This document shows, piece by piece, positions 32,701-42,087 of a stretch of 64,000 nt of DNA. Both the position numbers and the translations under genes were made by a program. How positions within the stretch are numbered: the stretch's first letter is position 1; each line of letters begins with the position of its first letter. The notes under the pieces are model-generated. The model saw only the letters and a list, made by a program, of their open reading frames with translations, was not told the DNA's origin and searched no databases. Source of the stretch: Eleusine coracana subsp. coracana (taxonomy: Eukaryota; Streptophyta; Magnoliopsida; Poales; Poaceae); NCBI GenBank assembly GCA_032690845.1, contig CM064427.1, positions 8,629,501-8,693,500 on the forward strand, read 5' to 3'.

Positions 32701-35684
32701 CTACCAAAGAAGATGATAATGGGCTGTGCAGTGCAGGTATTTCTGTTGATATGACTGATTCGAGTCGAGACAGTCTGAATGGTGATAGGAGTCAGACTGA
32801 TAGCTTATCTGTGGATTTGAGTCATTTGCCTGCTGCTTTTCCATCAAATGAATCTGCTGAACAGGGTATTTCAGAAAATAGTGGATCTGCGGAGAAATGG
32901 ATGAAAACAGAAGAAACTTTGTGCAAGAGTGCTGGTGATTGTCAAATTTATAGTGATGCAAATGAAGGCTCTCATGATACAGATTTAGGGTTGATGAAAC
33001 ATTCTCCATCTAACAAGGGTTGTTTTGTTCAAGTAGCTAGCAATACATTGGAAAGTAAAGTAACTCCTGTTGAAGTTCATGCTGCCATGAAAACTGATGA
33101 CCCTCTGGAAGTGCATGATGCTTTGTCCAGCCAATCTGAAAAAGATGCGAGTATGGTTCAATTATCTACCGATGTACACATGAATCACGGGAGTCATGTA
33201 TCTTGTGAAGAAGCTATGGTTATGAGTGGTAATGACAGTTCAACCCATAGTCACACAGATGATCCCAGTAATACAAACAAGGACACTACAGATCCTGCTG
33301 GCACTGCACGACAACCAGTGGACGAGACAACCGCTTCTCTTCGTAAGAATTCTGATTTGAATCAGCAAAGTTGCACCCCGATGGTAATTGAATCTGATAA
33401 AGCTACTGATGTTGCTGAGATTGTTTCTTCTGGGCGATTAGAATCTTCTGCTATTGAGATTGGAACAGTGGGTACTGAAAAAGTACCTACTGGAGAAGAG
33501 CTTACTGTTGCTACCCTTACAGAAGTGCCCAAACAAATTCAAGAAGCTTCTATTGCATACAAGGAGGAGATTATTGACTCAGTAGTTTATAAGCAGGACT
33601 GCAACACAGAGCCCTGTGGTGATGCTGCTGTTGCTAGGGAAGTGACTGAAGAAATGGATCATTCTGCCAAGGAGAGACCAGTATCTGAACTTGCCGAGAC
33701 ACAGAGAGATCCAACTGTGATTTGTGGTCCTACGCAAAACGAAACTGTTCAGGCAGCCGAACTGGAGGTTGATTCTTCTCGACTACAGCATGATGACAAG
33801 ACTCTCACATCTGAACATGCTGCTGTTGCTAAAGGACAAGTGACTGATGGAATGGATCATTCTGGTGAGGAGAGACCAGTATCTGAACTTGCCGAGAGAC
33901 AGACAGAGCCAACTGAGATTTGTGGTCCTACGCAAAATGAATCTGTTCAGGCAGCAGAGCTGGAGGATGATTCTTCTCGACTACAGCATGATGACAAGAT
34001 TCTCTCGTCTGAGCATACTGCTGTTGCTAGAGAAGTGACTGATGAAATGGATCATTCTGCTGAGGAGAGACCGGTATCTGAACTTGCCGAGAGAGAGACA
34101 GAGCCAACTGAGATTTGTGGTCCTACGCAAAATGAATCTGTTCAGGCATCGGGGTTGGAGAATTCTGGATTGCAGCATGATGACAAGACTCCCTCATCTG
34201 AGCATGCTATTGCTCAAGAAGTGACTGAAGAAATGGATCATGCTGCTGAGGAGAGACGGATATCTAAACTTGTGGAGACATTGACAGAGCATACTGAGAT
34301 TTCTGGTCCTATGCAAAATGAATCTGTTCAGGCAGATTGTCCTGGACTTCAGCATGATGATATGACTCCCTCATCTGAACATGTTGTCGCTCTTGAGCCA
34401 GTAAATGAAACTTCTGTTATGCAAATGGAACACAAGGCAACAAAAACTGAGGATGGTAACTGCACCACTGCAGATATCGGAGCCTCATCTGAAACTATTA
34501 TGGAATTAGAGGCAAATGAAACAACACTTGCCACCACTAATGAAACTATCGCTGTTCGTGAAGTGTCGTTGGTCATACAGTCATCAGATGCGAATTCAGC
34601 ACCTTCTATTCAGTCTGATTCACTAAATATAAACATGCAGGTTCCTGTAGTACTTGAATCTCGAGAAAACAGATCACCTGGAGGTGATGATGTTCTTGAT
34701 ACAGAACAGCCAACAAAAATTATTTCAACCACTGTACCAGGGCCTACCTGTGATAAAGAACTCGCACAAGGTACTTTTCTCAATTTTAAGCGCCCAAGAG
34801 CACAAGATTCTTGGTCCAAATGAGAAGAATATTATTTTCTGTGTTATTTGTAGCAGTCAGTATTGACAGTGGCCTGTGCTTATGCATATCTTTGCTCCTT
34901 TATTTTCAGGTTGTGAAGTTAATAGTGCAGAGCAACAAGCAATTGAGGTTTTAGCTGCGGGGACTGACACAGTGAGTGGCCAGGATACTGCCCTTGTTGA
35001 TTGTGAGGGAGGCGGTAGCACTGATGTGGACATGCCCATTTGTCAAAGTTCAGAGATTGATGGTGATAAGGACCATGCTACAGTGATTGTCTTAGAAGAA
35101 ATCCAAGCTCCTTCTGATGTCTTTGACAAGGACCATTCTACTGACCTTCCTACAACTGCCCTTGTGTCTGCTGAATCTAGTAAAATTACTACTGGTGATA
35201 AGGAAGTAGTATGTGCTGGCAACCCAGAAACTTCTGGTGGTGGTGAGAGTAGAACAATTGGTGTCCAAGAAGCTGCTCATGAGGGAGCAATTGGTGATTT
35301 GAATGGCACAAGCATGCATGATCAGGCATTAGCAGCTTCTGGTGGTGGTGTGAGTGTAAAAAGCGTCCAAGAAGCTGCAGGTGTTGCGGATCCTGGAAGC
35401 ATGCATGATCACGAGGGAGACAAAGGACTACCTGAAAATGTTTTGCAAGGTAATCCCTTACAATAACCGTTTGCATGGTCACACTCACCATTTCTCCTCG
35501 TTCATACAGTAGACGGTATACTGTGTATCTGGGCACCGTTATTCATTTGCATGTGGTTTCAGGTACTGAGTCTCATGGTTCAGAACAAACGAAGGTGACT
35601 TCAGCTGTACAAGCGGCATCAAGTACGGCTTTAGTAGGTTATTCTTCTTCAGAAGATTCGATGGAAGGTGATTCTGCTAAGTAG
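14792..35684 (+). CDS. SYD: SPLAYED (SYD): SWI/SNF2-class chromatin-remodelling ATPase
   Basis: SYD uses ATP to move nucleosomes in the nucleus as motor of a plant SWI/SNF complex. 41 coding exons join in frame (12,894 nt, about 4297 residues; Arabidopsis SYD is about 3570). First coding exons: 14792-14896, 14985-15046, 16221-16426, 16511-17215, 17308-17495, 17992-18191, 18301-18365, 18453-19261. ATPase exons run 19566-26186; the large C-terminal ones are 26267-28301, 28832-30367, 30506-31057, 32434-34770 and 34910-35449; the last is 35563-35684. Order: N-terminal VISRAMEKVVNQHG, the LKQLRAQ..FLAFRNNL motif (about 490), HSA (about 815-935), Walker A DEMGLGKT (about 1048), DEGH (about 1153), helicase C with RAHRIGQ, SnAC around SYEDQWTEEEFE (about 1632), AT-hooks RRGRPRR (about 1710) and RRGRKPK (about 1832). 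No bromodomain is seen, as expected for SYD rather than BRM. The long tail is acidic, Ser/Thr-rich and repetitive. Confidence 0.95.
17881..17960 (+). repeat. 40-bp tandem duplication in SYD intron
   Basis: TTAAAGGATTATTATTTCCA and the following 20 bases are repeated head-to-tail with one mismatch, 31 bases before the acceptor at 17991. Confidence 0.85.
23918..23973 (+). repeat. 28-bp tandem duplication in SYD intron
   Basis: TATATTACTAGATTCTGTCT plus 8 more bases is present twice in a row directly after the donor at 23917, so the first copy overlaps the splice donor context. Confidence 0.85.
26333..26392 (+). repeat. 30-bp in-frame tandem duplication in SYD exon (DSPQRSGMLK twice)
   Basis: Two identical 30-base units encode the decapeptide DSPQRSGMLK twice, directly after the SnAC motif. 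Identity at the DNA level suggests a recent duplication. Confidence 0.95.
29602..29985 (+). repeat. About 63-residue coding repeat, 2 copies (SYD)
   Basis: Two units of about 189 bp beginning with VTE(E/G)MDHSA, followed by AETQT..T.ICGP and LEHDD-like ends with SSE(L/H)A. Unit starts, measured at the MDHS codons, are 29617 and 29806. Confidence 0.88.
33639..34410 (+). repeat. About 63-residue coding repeat, 4 copies (SYD)
   Basis: Four units begin VT(E/D)(E/G)MDH at MDH codons 33654, 33852, 34047 and 34233 (periods 198, 195 and 186 bp). Each contains ERPVSELAE-like, T.ICGPTQNE and LQHDDKTPSSEHA-like motifs. The first and last copies are the most diverged, as expected for arrays growing by unequal exchange in the middle. 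Confidence 0.9.
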
Positions 35685-36009
35685 CTGATGGTGATAATTG
35701 AAGGAGCTAGTGTTTGTTAGATGTATATGTACTTGTATGTATTTAGCCCCCAAGTATGTGGGGTCTCCTTAGCATATGGTACGCACATGCACATCTGCCC
35801 CTCGGGCATTCTAATGGAACTTAGCTGCTTCTGACATGGCATCAGTCAAAGTTTTCGATCTTCCTTGCTTCGTGATGACTGCTATGTCACATCGCAGCCT
35901 TGTGAACTCGTCAAATCTGCGTGCCCTCCCTAATCTACCCCTCCCTAATCTAGCTCGTATTAGTGAATTAGGCCATTGAAATCAGGCTGTCGACATGCAA
36001 GTTTGTTCG
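35685..36009. other. SYD 3' UTR and downstream
   Basis: AT-rich 3' sequence follows the stop. No unambiguous polyadenylation signal was assigned. No other gene is seen. Confidence 0.4.
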
Positions 36010-36227
36010 GTTGATTGCATACCATCTAGTGCTGTCCGGCATGGCACGGTCCAAGTATGAAATGGCTCGGCCCATTTAATTTTGGATTGGCATGATACGA
36101 AATTTATGTGGGTTCCACGTGTATGGGTGTCGGTCTACAGCACGACATCAAATTAATTAACTGTGTTGGGCCGGTCTTATAGACTCGTTAGGCATGCGGC
36201 CCATCTGGCCCATTAGACATGAAGGGC
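36010..36227. mobile_element. Fragment of GGCC/CGGCATGGCACG-rich TIR element
   Basis: Words such as GTCCGGCATGGCACGG, GGCTCGGCCCATTTAAT and GTGTTGGGCCGGTCTTAT resemble the element at 2034-2540. Ends are not preserved. Confidence 0.4.
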
Positions 36228-36963
36228 GGCCAAAGGCACTGGGAGACGGTGGCAGCGTGTGGGAGCGACGCTGGATCAAGCGGCGACGGTACCGTTCGTT
36301 CACCCAGGAGTTTCAGCTTATGAAGATAGAGACCGAACAGAGGGGTTGTAGAGATCGGACTGTACGGTCACTACAGGAAAACTCAGATCAGAAGACCGTT
36401 GGCTGCGAGATATCTATTGATGCGAAGACCTATAGACTATACGGTGTGGAGACCAGACGATACGGCCTGTGTGGATGAGAAGAAAACATGAGAGAAGCAG
36501 TTTGAACAATATTCTGGAATGGACAGGAGTCAGAGAGACTGGACGGTCCGGTCTATACAGAAAGAAGCGCGATGGTTCTGGAGAAGCCATCTAGTGAAGA
36601 CACGATGGTCCGGTCTGGCAGAGACCGAACTATACGGTCTGTACGTTTAGAAAGCTGTTTCGTGGAGCAACGTCTAGTTTGAGGTTGGAGCCAAGAGCGA
36701 AAGAGGAGAACACTAGAAGAAGATATTAGATATGTTGAGAGTGTAAGGGAGTGTAACTAGAGCATCCTACACGTCTAGTTTGAGGTTGGATGCTCTAGAA
36801 CACTAGAAGAAGATATTAGATATGTTGGGTGTCAGAGATCGAGCCTATCGTGATCAGTTGTGAAGATAGTCACATTTTGTACACGATTTTAGCAATTGAC
36901 AAATTTGGTGCATATAGCGAGTTCCCGATTCACCCCACCCTTCTCGGTCACTTGGTCCTTTCA
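36228..36963 (+). mobile_element. 5'-truncated solo LTR of the same copia family as 53652-62980
   Basis: Read on the plus strand this matches the reverse complement of the LTR at 53652-55304: GGAGTTTCAGCTT, GACGGTCCGGTC, TAGTTTGAGGTTGG, GATATTAGATATGTTGAGAGTG, GATCGAGCCTAT, ATATAGCGAGTTCCCGATTCA, and the LTR end TGGTCCTTTCA at 36963. No primer-binding site follows, so it is a solo or truncated LTR. A part of about 65 bp (TAGTTTGAGGTTGGA..GATATTAGATATGTTG) is duplicated at 36672-36738 and 36772-36826. Confidence 0.82.
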
Positions 36964-39900
36964 CGATGTGCAAGCGAGCAGCGGCGGCGCGGGCGAGCGG
37001 CATCGAGGCGCCACGCGTGCGAGCGGTCGTTGGGGTGCAGCGCGAGCGAGCGGCGCGGGTAAGCGCACGTGGGTGATGGCACGCCTGATCAGCGGCACAA
37101 TGTGCATGGGCGGCGGCTACTATACGCGCATGAGGATTGAGAAGCAGCGCTAGCCTAGCGTTGTTGGGTGGTTGTTGGTTACCTCGACCTGGGCTGGTTG
37201 TCTGGTTTGGTGGAAATTCAGCATGCTCAGCTTGTTGGGTTGGTTGGATTAGGGTTGGAGTGAGCCGTGCCGTGCCGGGCTTGTTAGTGGGGCCATGCCG
37301 CTCGCCGTGCTTAGTGGGTCGAGACTTAAACGGGTCGTGCCGTGATAAGGTCATGATCCAAACATTTTTTATTACCACCGAATTTAGTAACACCAAATTT
37401 TTGAATGATTCATGTTGAATTTAAACCAAATAGACCCTTACTTTTTGGTTTTCATTGATATGACAAACACACTAGTGAAAAGTCAATTTAGAGGGGCCTC
37501 GGCTTATTGATTAGCGCTGAGCCCTGAAAACCCTAGGATTGGCTTTGACACCATTTAAGAGATAAGTTGATGAAACCAAAAATTTGGAACCCATGCTACC
37601 GCTAAGCCTCCTGCCACGTACCATTGGCGTTCTTTGCCTTGCCAGCAGAAACGCAGGCGAGGGTAACGTCAATTTTTTTTTTGTTGGCTGGCCAAATTTT
37701 GGTGCTAAACCAAATGGTTGCCATATCTTATGGGTGCACCAAATATTGGAAAGGCTACCATCAGCGGAAATCCAAACACACCCTATGAACCCAACTTTTC
37801 TACAGAATGCAACCGTTCAGAACTTATCCCTGCAACTCAGGCGTAAGCCCGTTATGCTGGCCCAAGCACGATCAGTTAAGATGGTTCGATCGGCCCACAC
37901 GAACCGTGGCCAAGCATGAGCACAACTCGGTTGACCCATGAGGCATATAAAAGACTCCAATCTTTACCTTTCTCATTCCTTTTCTGTCCCGCTGCATGTC
38001 CATCTCTCCCCGTTGCTCCTTCCTCTACGCGGGCTTCGCCTCTCCCTCCGGTGTCATTCCACCCTCACCTCTCTCTTCGGCACCAAGTTGCCCGCGCGTC
38101 TCCCTCCATCGTTGCCCTCCCTCCGCCCCCCCCCCCCCCCCCCCCCAGCAATGCGCCACCCTCGTTTCAGTCTCTCCCTTCTGCGCCGTCCTGGCTTCTC
38201 CCTCCGTGGCTCGAGTTCTCCCTTCATGGCTCGAGGAGGAGCAACGCGACGAGGAGTCACCGCCACCTCCAAAGCGTACGCCACCGTCGTGCTTCGGATC
38301 GACCCGACACGAACAGGCCCGACTGAGCCATCGGCATGGTCGTGTCATGCCTGGGCATGGCCTCAACACGTCATGATGGCACGACACAACCCATTAGCCG
38401 GCTTGGGCCGTGCTGGCCCAGCCCATCACGGGCTCATGCCATGCTGATCTGGCAGGATCCGTTGGCCACCTATACCTTGCAGCCTCTTCGAGGGAGAAGA
38501 ACCAACAACAGAAACACGATAGGCTGAATAATGAGTCCATCACATCGAAAGGTAGGTGAGGGGACAAGGTAACAAGGGCAAGATACAACTGCAATAGCTG
38601 CTCATACTATCTTTTAGACGAAGGGAGGGGTCCAGTGATGATGGCCGTCGCTGATTGCGTTATCCAGCCAGGGTGACTGGGCTCACGTGCCATTGCTAAT
38701 TTGGTAGGGGGATGCAGCTGCTAACTCTAACTGATTGAATTGACGGCCATCTCGATCGGCGGCGTGGTTGCCTCGTTGGATACTCCAAATTTGGAAGTGC
38801 GTGGACCCCCTCGTGCCCCGTAGCAATGTAGCACTGTCTCCACGCCCACTGTTTCGCGGAGTATAACCTATTAGTACTAGTTACTAGATGATGAGATATG
38901 TTTTGCATTTTGCAACGGCTGGCAATGCATGATGTAAGACCTACGTGCCCAGCTCTATATATTTCCCCTGTTCTTTTCTTCTACAGCAGCCACTCGCTGC
39001 GTCATCAACAAGTTGGAGAACAGAAAATTGCGTGTGGTAGGTGGTACTGCTCTAGTTTTCCTTCTCGATCCTGCAAATGTCAAACCCAACCGTCCCACGC
39101 ACGGTTGGTGACAGCCCCCGTTGTGTACAGTAGTACTACAGGAGACCATGCGAGATTAAACCGTGGTCGGCCCATGCCCCCAGGATTTTACACGATCCGG
39201 GTCACGTAGTTTGTGTGGCGCCTGACGCAGTAGACCCGGCCGGCACGGCGGGTCGGTGGTGAAAGTCAGCGCCTGCCGCCCGGAAGCCAAACCGATCCCA
39301 ACACGACCCGGCCGACATGGAAACTGCGGCGCCGTCCGGAGCACGCGCGCATGAGATAGGGCGGCGCAGAAGTGGTGGCGACCGCCGACCCGTGCCCCAC
39401 GGCCGCTTGATCTGCCGTTGCCCCCACGCGCACGGCACGGCCTCCGCAGGTATCGCTCGATGCTTGTTCGTTCACCCATAAGTTGCAAACAGCCAGAACC
39501 GTCGCAGTTCACAATGTCAGGTCGGCACGTGATGCCAAGTGACACCCGATTTGTGCCAGTCGTAGCACTGCCCGGACGGAGATGGCAGCAGACTGCGATG
39601 GCACTCGAACGCCAGCTTATTTCGCGGCAAAAATCCGAAAAGGTTGTGATGCGATGAAAGTGCGAGTAGGTGTAAGGTGAGCACAATGGCTTACTATTAT
39701 TTTTGCTCTCTCACAGTACCAAAAGAGCTCCGCGACGAATGCAGTTGGTAGTAGTAGGTACTAGAGGACTAGGCATTAGGCAATGATGAGAAACAGATTC
39801 CGATCGTAAACTACGACTGCCCTGGACCCTTGTGGATGGTGGCTGCGAAAGGGAAGGGATAACGAAAACGAGCAACGATCCACATGGAAATGATGGAACA

Positions 39901-40468
39901 CAAGAGCGGAAAAGACCTATGCTTAAAAACCATGGAATCTCGGACTCCATTCCATTCTACTACTTCGTCGACGAGTGAGTCGTGTCTTAGTAAACTAGTG
40001 TTGTATTTTGGCACGCACGCATGAGCTAGTAGTGTGCCATGATGAGAAGAATAAGAAGCGTGGAGCGGGAAGGAGAAATCAGAGTGGGCAGCGCGTGGAG
40101 TTGGGCGGAGCGCGGAGGATAGGCGCGTGAGGCGGAGAAGCAGCAGAAGCCGACGACAGCGCCGTCCCTCCCGGAGACTGGAAAATAAAAAGTAGAAGCA
40201 GCTGCGAAGGACAGATGCTCTCGCCAACGCGCTTTTGTCACATCTCCCGCTATGCTTTCGTGGACGCGGTCCACTGGACCAAACGGGCAAAGGGCAAATG
40301 CATATAGACTGAGCAGGCCGAGCAACCTTAGCTTGGTTTATGGGACTATGAACCTATACTCATGCCCAAAAAGTCAGCGCGATGCAGCTCAAATTCTGTA
40401 AGAATCAAATATAAACATCGATATTATTGAAGTTCAAAAATTTTAAAAAACATATTAACTAAATTATA
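36964..40468. other. Intergenic with decayed transposon pieces, no supported gene
   Basis: 37266-37345 and 38285-38480 carry GTGCCGTGCCGGGC and GGCTTGGGCCGTGCTGGCC words of the TIR family at 2034-2540, the latter ending near GTTGGCCACCTATA. The part 37670-37790 looks like a Tourist-type end (CCAAACACACCCT). A C-run is at 38131-38146. Several GC-rich open frames here have Arg/Pro-rich translations without family motifs, so I call none of them. Confidence 0.5.
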
Positions 40469-40672
40469 CTTCTCTGTCTCAAAATAATTGACACTTTAGC
40501 ACTCTTTAGTTTTTCCAAAATAATTGGCGTTCATAATTCCGGATGTAACTTTCTCTCTTCTCAATATATCTCTATCTTTATCTCTTTTCTTTTCGTTTTT
40601 TGTGCACCTACCTTTTATATTTTAATTTTCATGTCGGACTCCAAAATGTCAATTAAAATAGGATACAGGGAG
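40469..40672. mobile_element. Stowaway-like MITE, 204 bp
   Basis: Left end CTTCTCTGTCTCAAAATAAT and right end TTAAAATAGGATACAGGGAG are inverted repeats (with a matching inner TTGACA/TGTCAA), flanked by TA on both sides (40467-40468, 40673-40674). There is no coding capacity. Confidence 0.75.
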
Positions 40673-41381
40673 TAATAAGCAAATATTAGTATAGCTTTGA
40701 AGGTTGATTGAATATATTTTAAGCTTTCAATTGTTTCAGGTGAAACTTTTTTTTAATATTTGACACCACCATTGTGTATTTTTTTTAAAGAGACATTAAA
40801 CTAGAGGTCTTTAAAGACAATATAAGAATGTAAATTCTCAGATTACATATTAAAATTTAATCATAATTGATCTCAGAATTCAAAAGTGGACTACCTAGAA
40901 TATCCATGCGTATAAGTCATTTTTAATAGTACCGCTCAAAACTTCCAAACATCTAGAAACAAAACCCAAAAATCCCACAAAAGAACCTGAACCAATTATA
41001 GACATGCATAAAAAGTCAAATATTCTGGATACCCCCCAGTTGTTGAACTCAACAAGGAAAAGAAAACTCTCTTGTATCATAAAACCCACAAAAGGAACTG
41101 GAAGAAGCTCAAATGTCAACAGCTCAACCGCTTGCCCAAGCGAGGATCACCACCACATAGACGCAAGCGCAAAAAAAAAAAAAAGATACTGTTGCAGACG
41201 GAAAAGAAGAGAATAGAAGCCACATCCACAGCGCAGCAATGTTTAGCACGGGGCCATGCACCCTGTCCACACGGGCTGCTGAGGCACGCCCTCGTGCCGC
41301 GTGCCCCACCTTTTGGTCGATTGTCGCGTGGCGGCCGCGCCCACTCGGCAACGACACTGACAGCCGCAGCAACCCGCCCGG

Positions 41382-41406
41382 CCCCGGCTCCTATTAATAG
41401 CCGGGG
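41382..41406 (+). promoter_or_regulatory. TATA-like box in a short palindrome, Nudix gene promoter
   Basis: TATTAATA at 41392-41399 lies inside CCCCGGCT...AGCCGGGG, a short inverted repeat. It is about 170 bases before the Nudix ATG, leaving room for a leader of about 140 bases. Confidence 0.5.
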
Positions 41407-41568
41407 ATTGGATTCTCCAACCTCCTCATTCAGCAACGAGCCCCAAATCCTCTCTTGGCAGCGGCGCATCGATCCAAATAGGAGTATAGCGCAACCGAAT
41501 CCGATCCCCTATTTGAGGCAAAAACATCTCCCAATTCGAGGAAGGAAGAAATCCAAGGAAGAAAAAAC

Positions 41569-42087
41569 ATGGCTGCTGCGGTGATGGTGTCTCGTCAGGG
41601 CCGCGAGCTCCAGCGGTACAGCACCCAAACCGGCGGCCGCATCGTGGTGGGCTGCGTCCCGTACCGCGTCCGGCCGTGCTCCGGCGGCGTGGAGGTGCTG
41701 GTGATCAGCTCGCAGAAGAAGGGCGCGGCGGGCGGCGTGCTGATCCCCAAGGGCGGGTGGGAGCTGGACGAGTCTATGGAGGAGGCGGCCCTGCGCGAGG
41801 CCGCGGAGGAGGCCGGCGTTGCCGGCGAGGTGGCGGGCCCGCCGCTCGGCGTGTGGTGGTACCGGTCCCGCAGCTACGACGCCACCTACGAGGGCATCGT
41901 GCTGCCGCTGCGCGTGACCGCGGAGATGGAGCGGTGGCCGGAGATGGGCGCGCGGCGGAGGGAGTGGGTTTCTGTGGACGAGGCCGTCGCGCGGTGCCAC
42001 CACGCGTGGATGCGCGAGGCGCTGCAGCGGTTCGCCGACCAGAGGAGCAGCGCGTCCAACGCGGTGCTCCTCGGATCCGCGCTCTAG
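41569..42087 (+). CDS. Nudix hydrolase, plant NUDT4/17/18/21-like, intronless
   Basis: The 172-residue frame contains a full Nudix box, GGWELDESMEEAALREAAEEAGV (split here as GGWELDES, then MEEAALREAAEEAGV), at about residues 61-83, matching GX5EX7REUXEEXGU; the REUXEE Glu residues bind the metal. The start MAAAVMVSRQGRELQRYST and VVGCVPYR, and the later WYRSR and EMERWPEM..RREWVSVDEA motifs, fit the small plant group including Arabidopsis NUDT4, 17, 18 and 21, which acts on nucleoside-diphosphate-linked or inositol pyrophosphate substrates. Which substrate this copy uses is not readable. It starts within the box-proximal region without a clear transit peptide, so a cytosolic protein is likely. 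The ATG context AAAACATGGCTG is good. It is very GC-rich, as many single-exon grass genes are. It looks intact. Confidence 0.92.
   Translation: MAAAVMVSRQGRELQRYSTQTGGRIVVGCVPYRVRPCSGGVEVLVISSQKKGAAGGVLIPKGGWELDESMEEAALREAAEEAGVAGEVAGPPLGVWWYRSRSYDATYEGIVLPLRVTAEMERWPEMGARRREWVSVDEAVARCHHAWMREALQRFADQRSSASNAVLLGSAL

Larger units (their letters stand above)
28597..35449 (+). repeat. Duplicated multi-exon block in the SYD C-terminal coding region
   Basis: Exons 28597-28677, 28832-30367 and 30506-31057 have counterparts at 32235-32285, 32434-34770 and 34910-35449, in the same order. Short exons carry ISAVEPAPAND; the long ones begin GIEMN.SEQ.TKMVSGAE.APS; the third begin G.EVNS.EQ. A partial third copy of the last module is split over 31227-31397 and 31641-32057. 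Introns are also similar (CACACAC-rich starts, TTTTCAG ends). All these exons start and end in phase 1, so whole exons can be gained without breaking the frame. Confidence 0.88.

Noticed and set aside
16179..35039. Antisense frames within SYD
   Set aside because: All lie opposite confirmed spliced exons, lack their own motifs and reflect codon bias of the sense strand.
37916..38447. Three overlapping plus-strand frames of 126-169 residues
   Set aside because: Pro/Ser-rich composition around a C-run, no motif, all overlapping in different frames.
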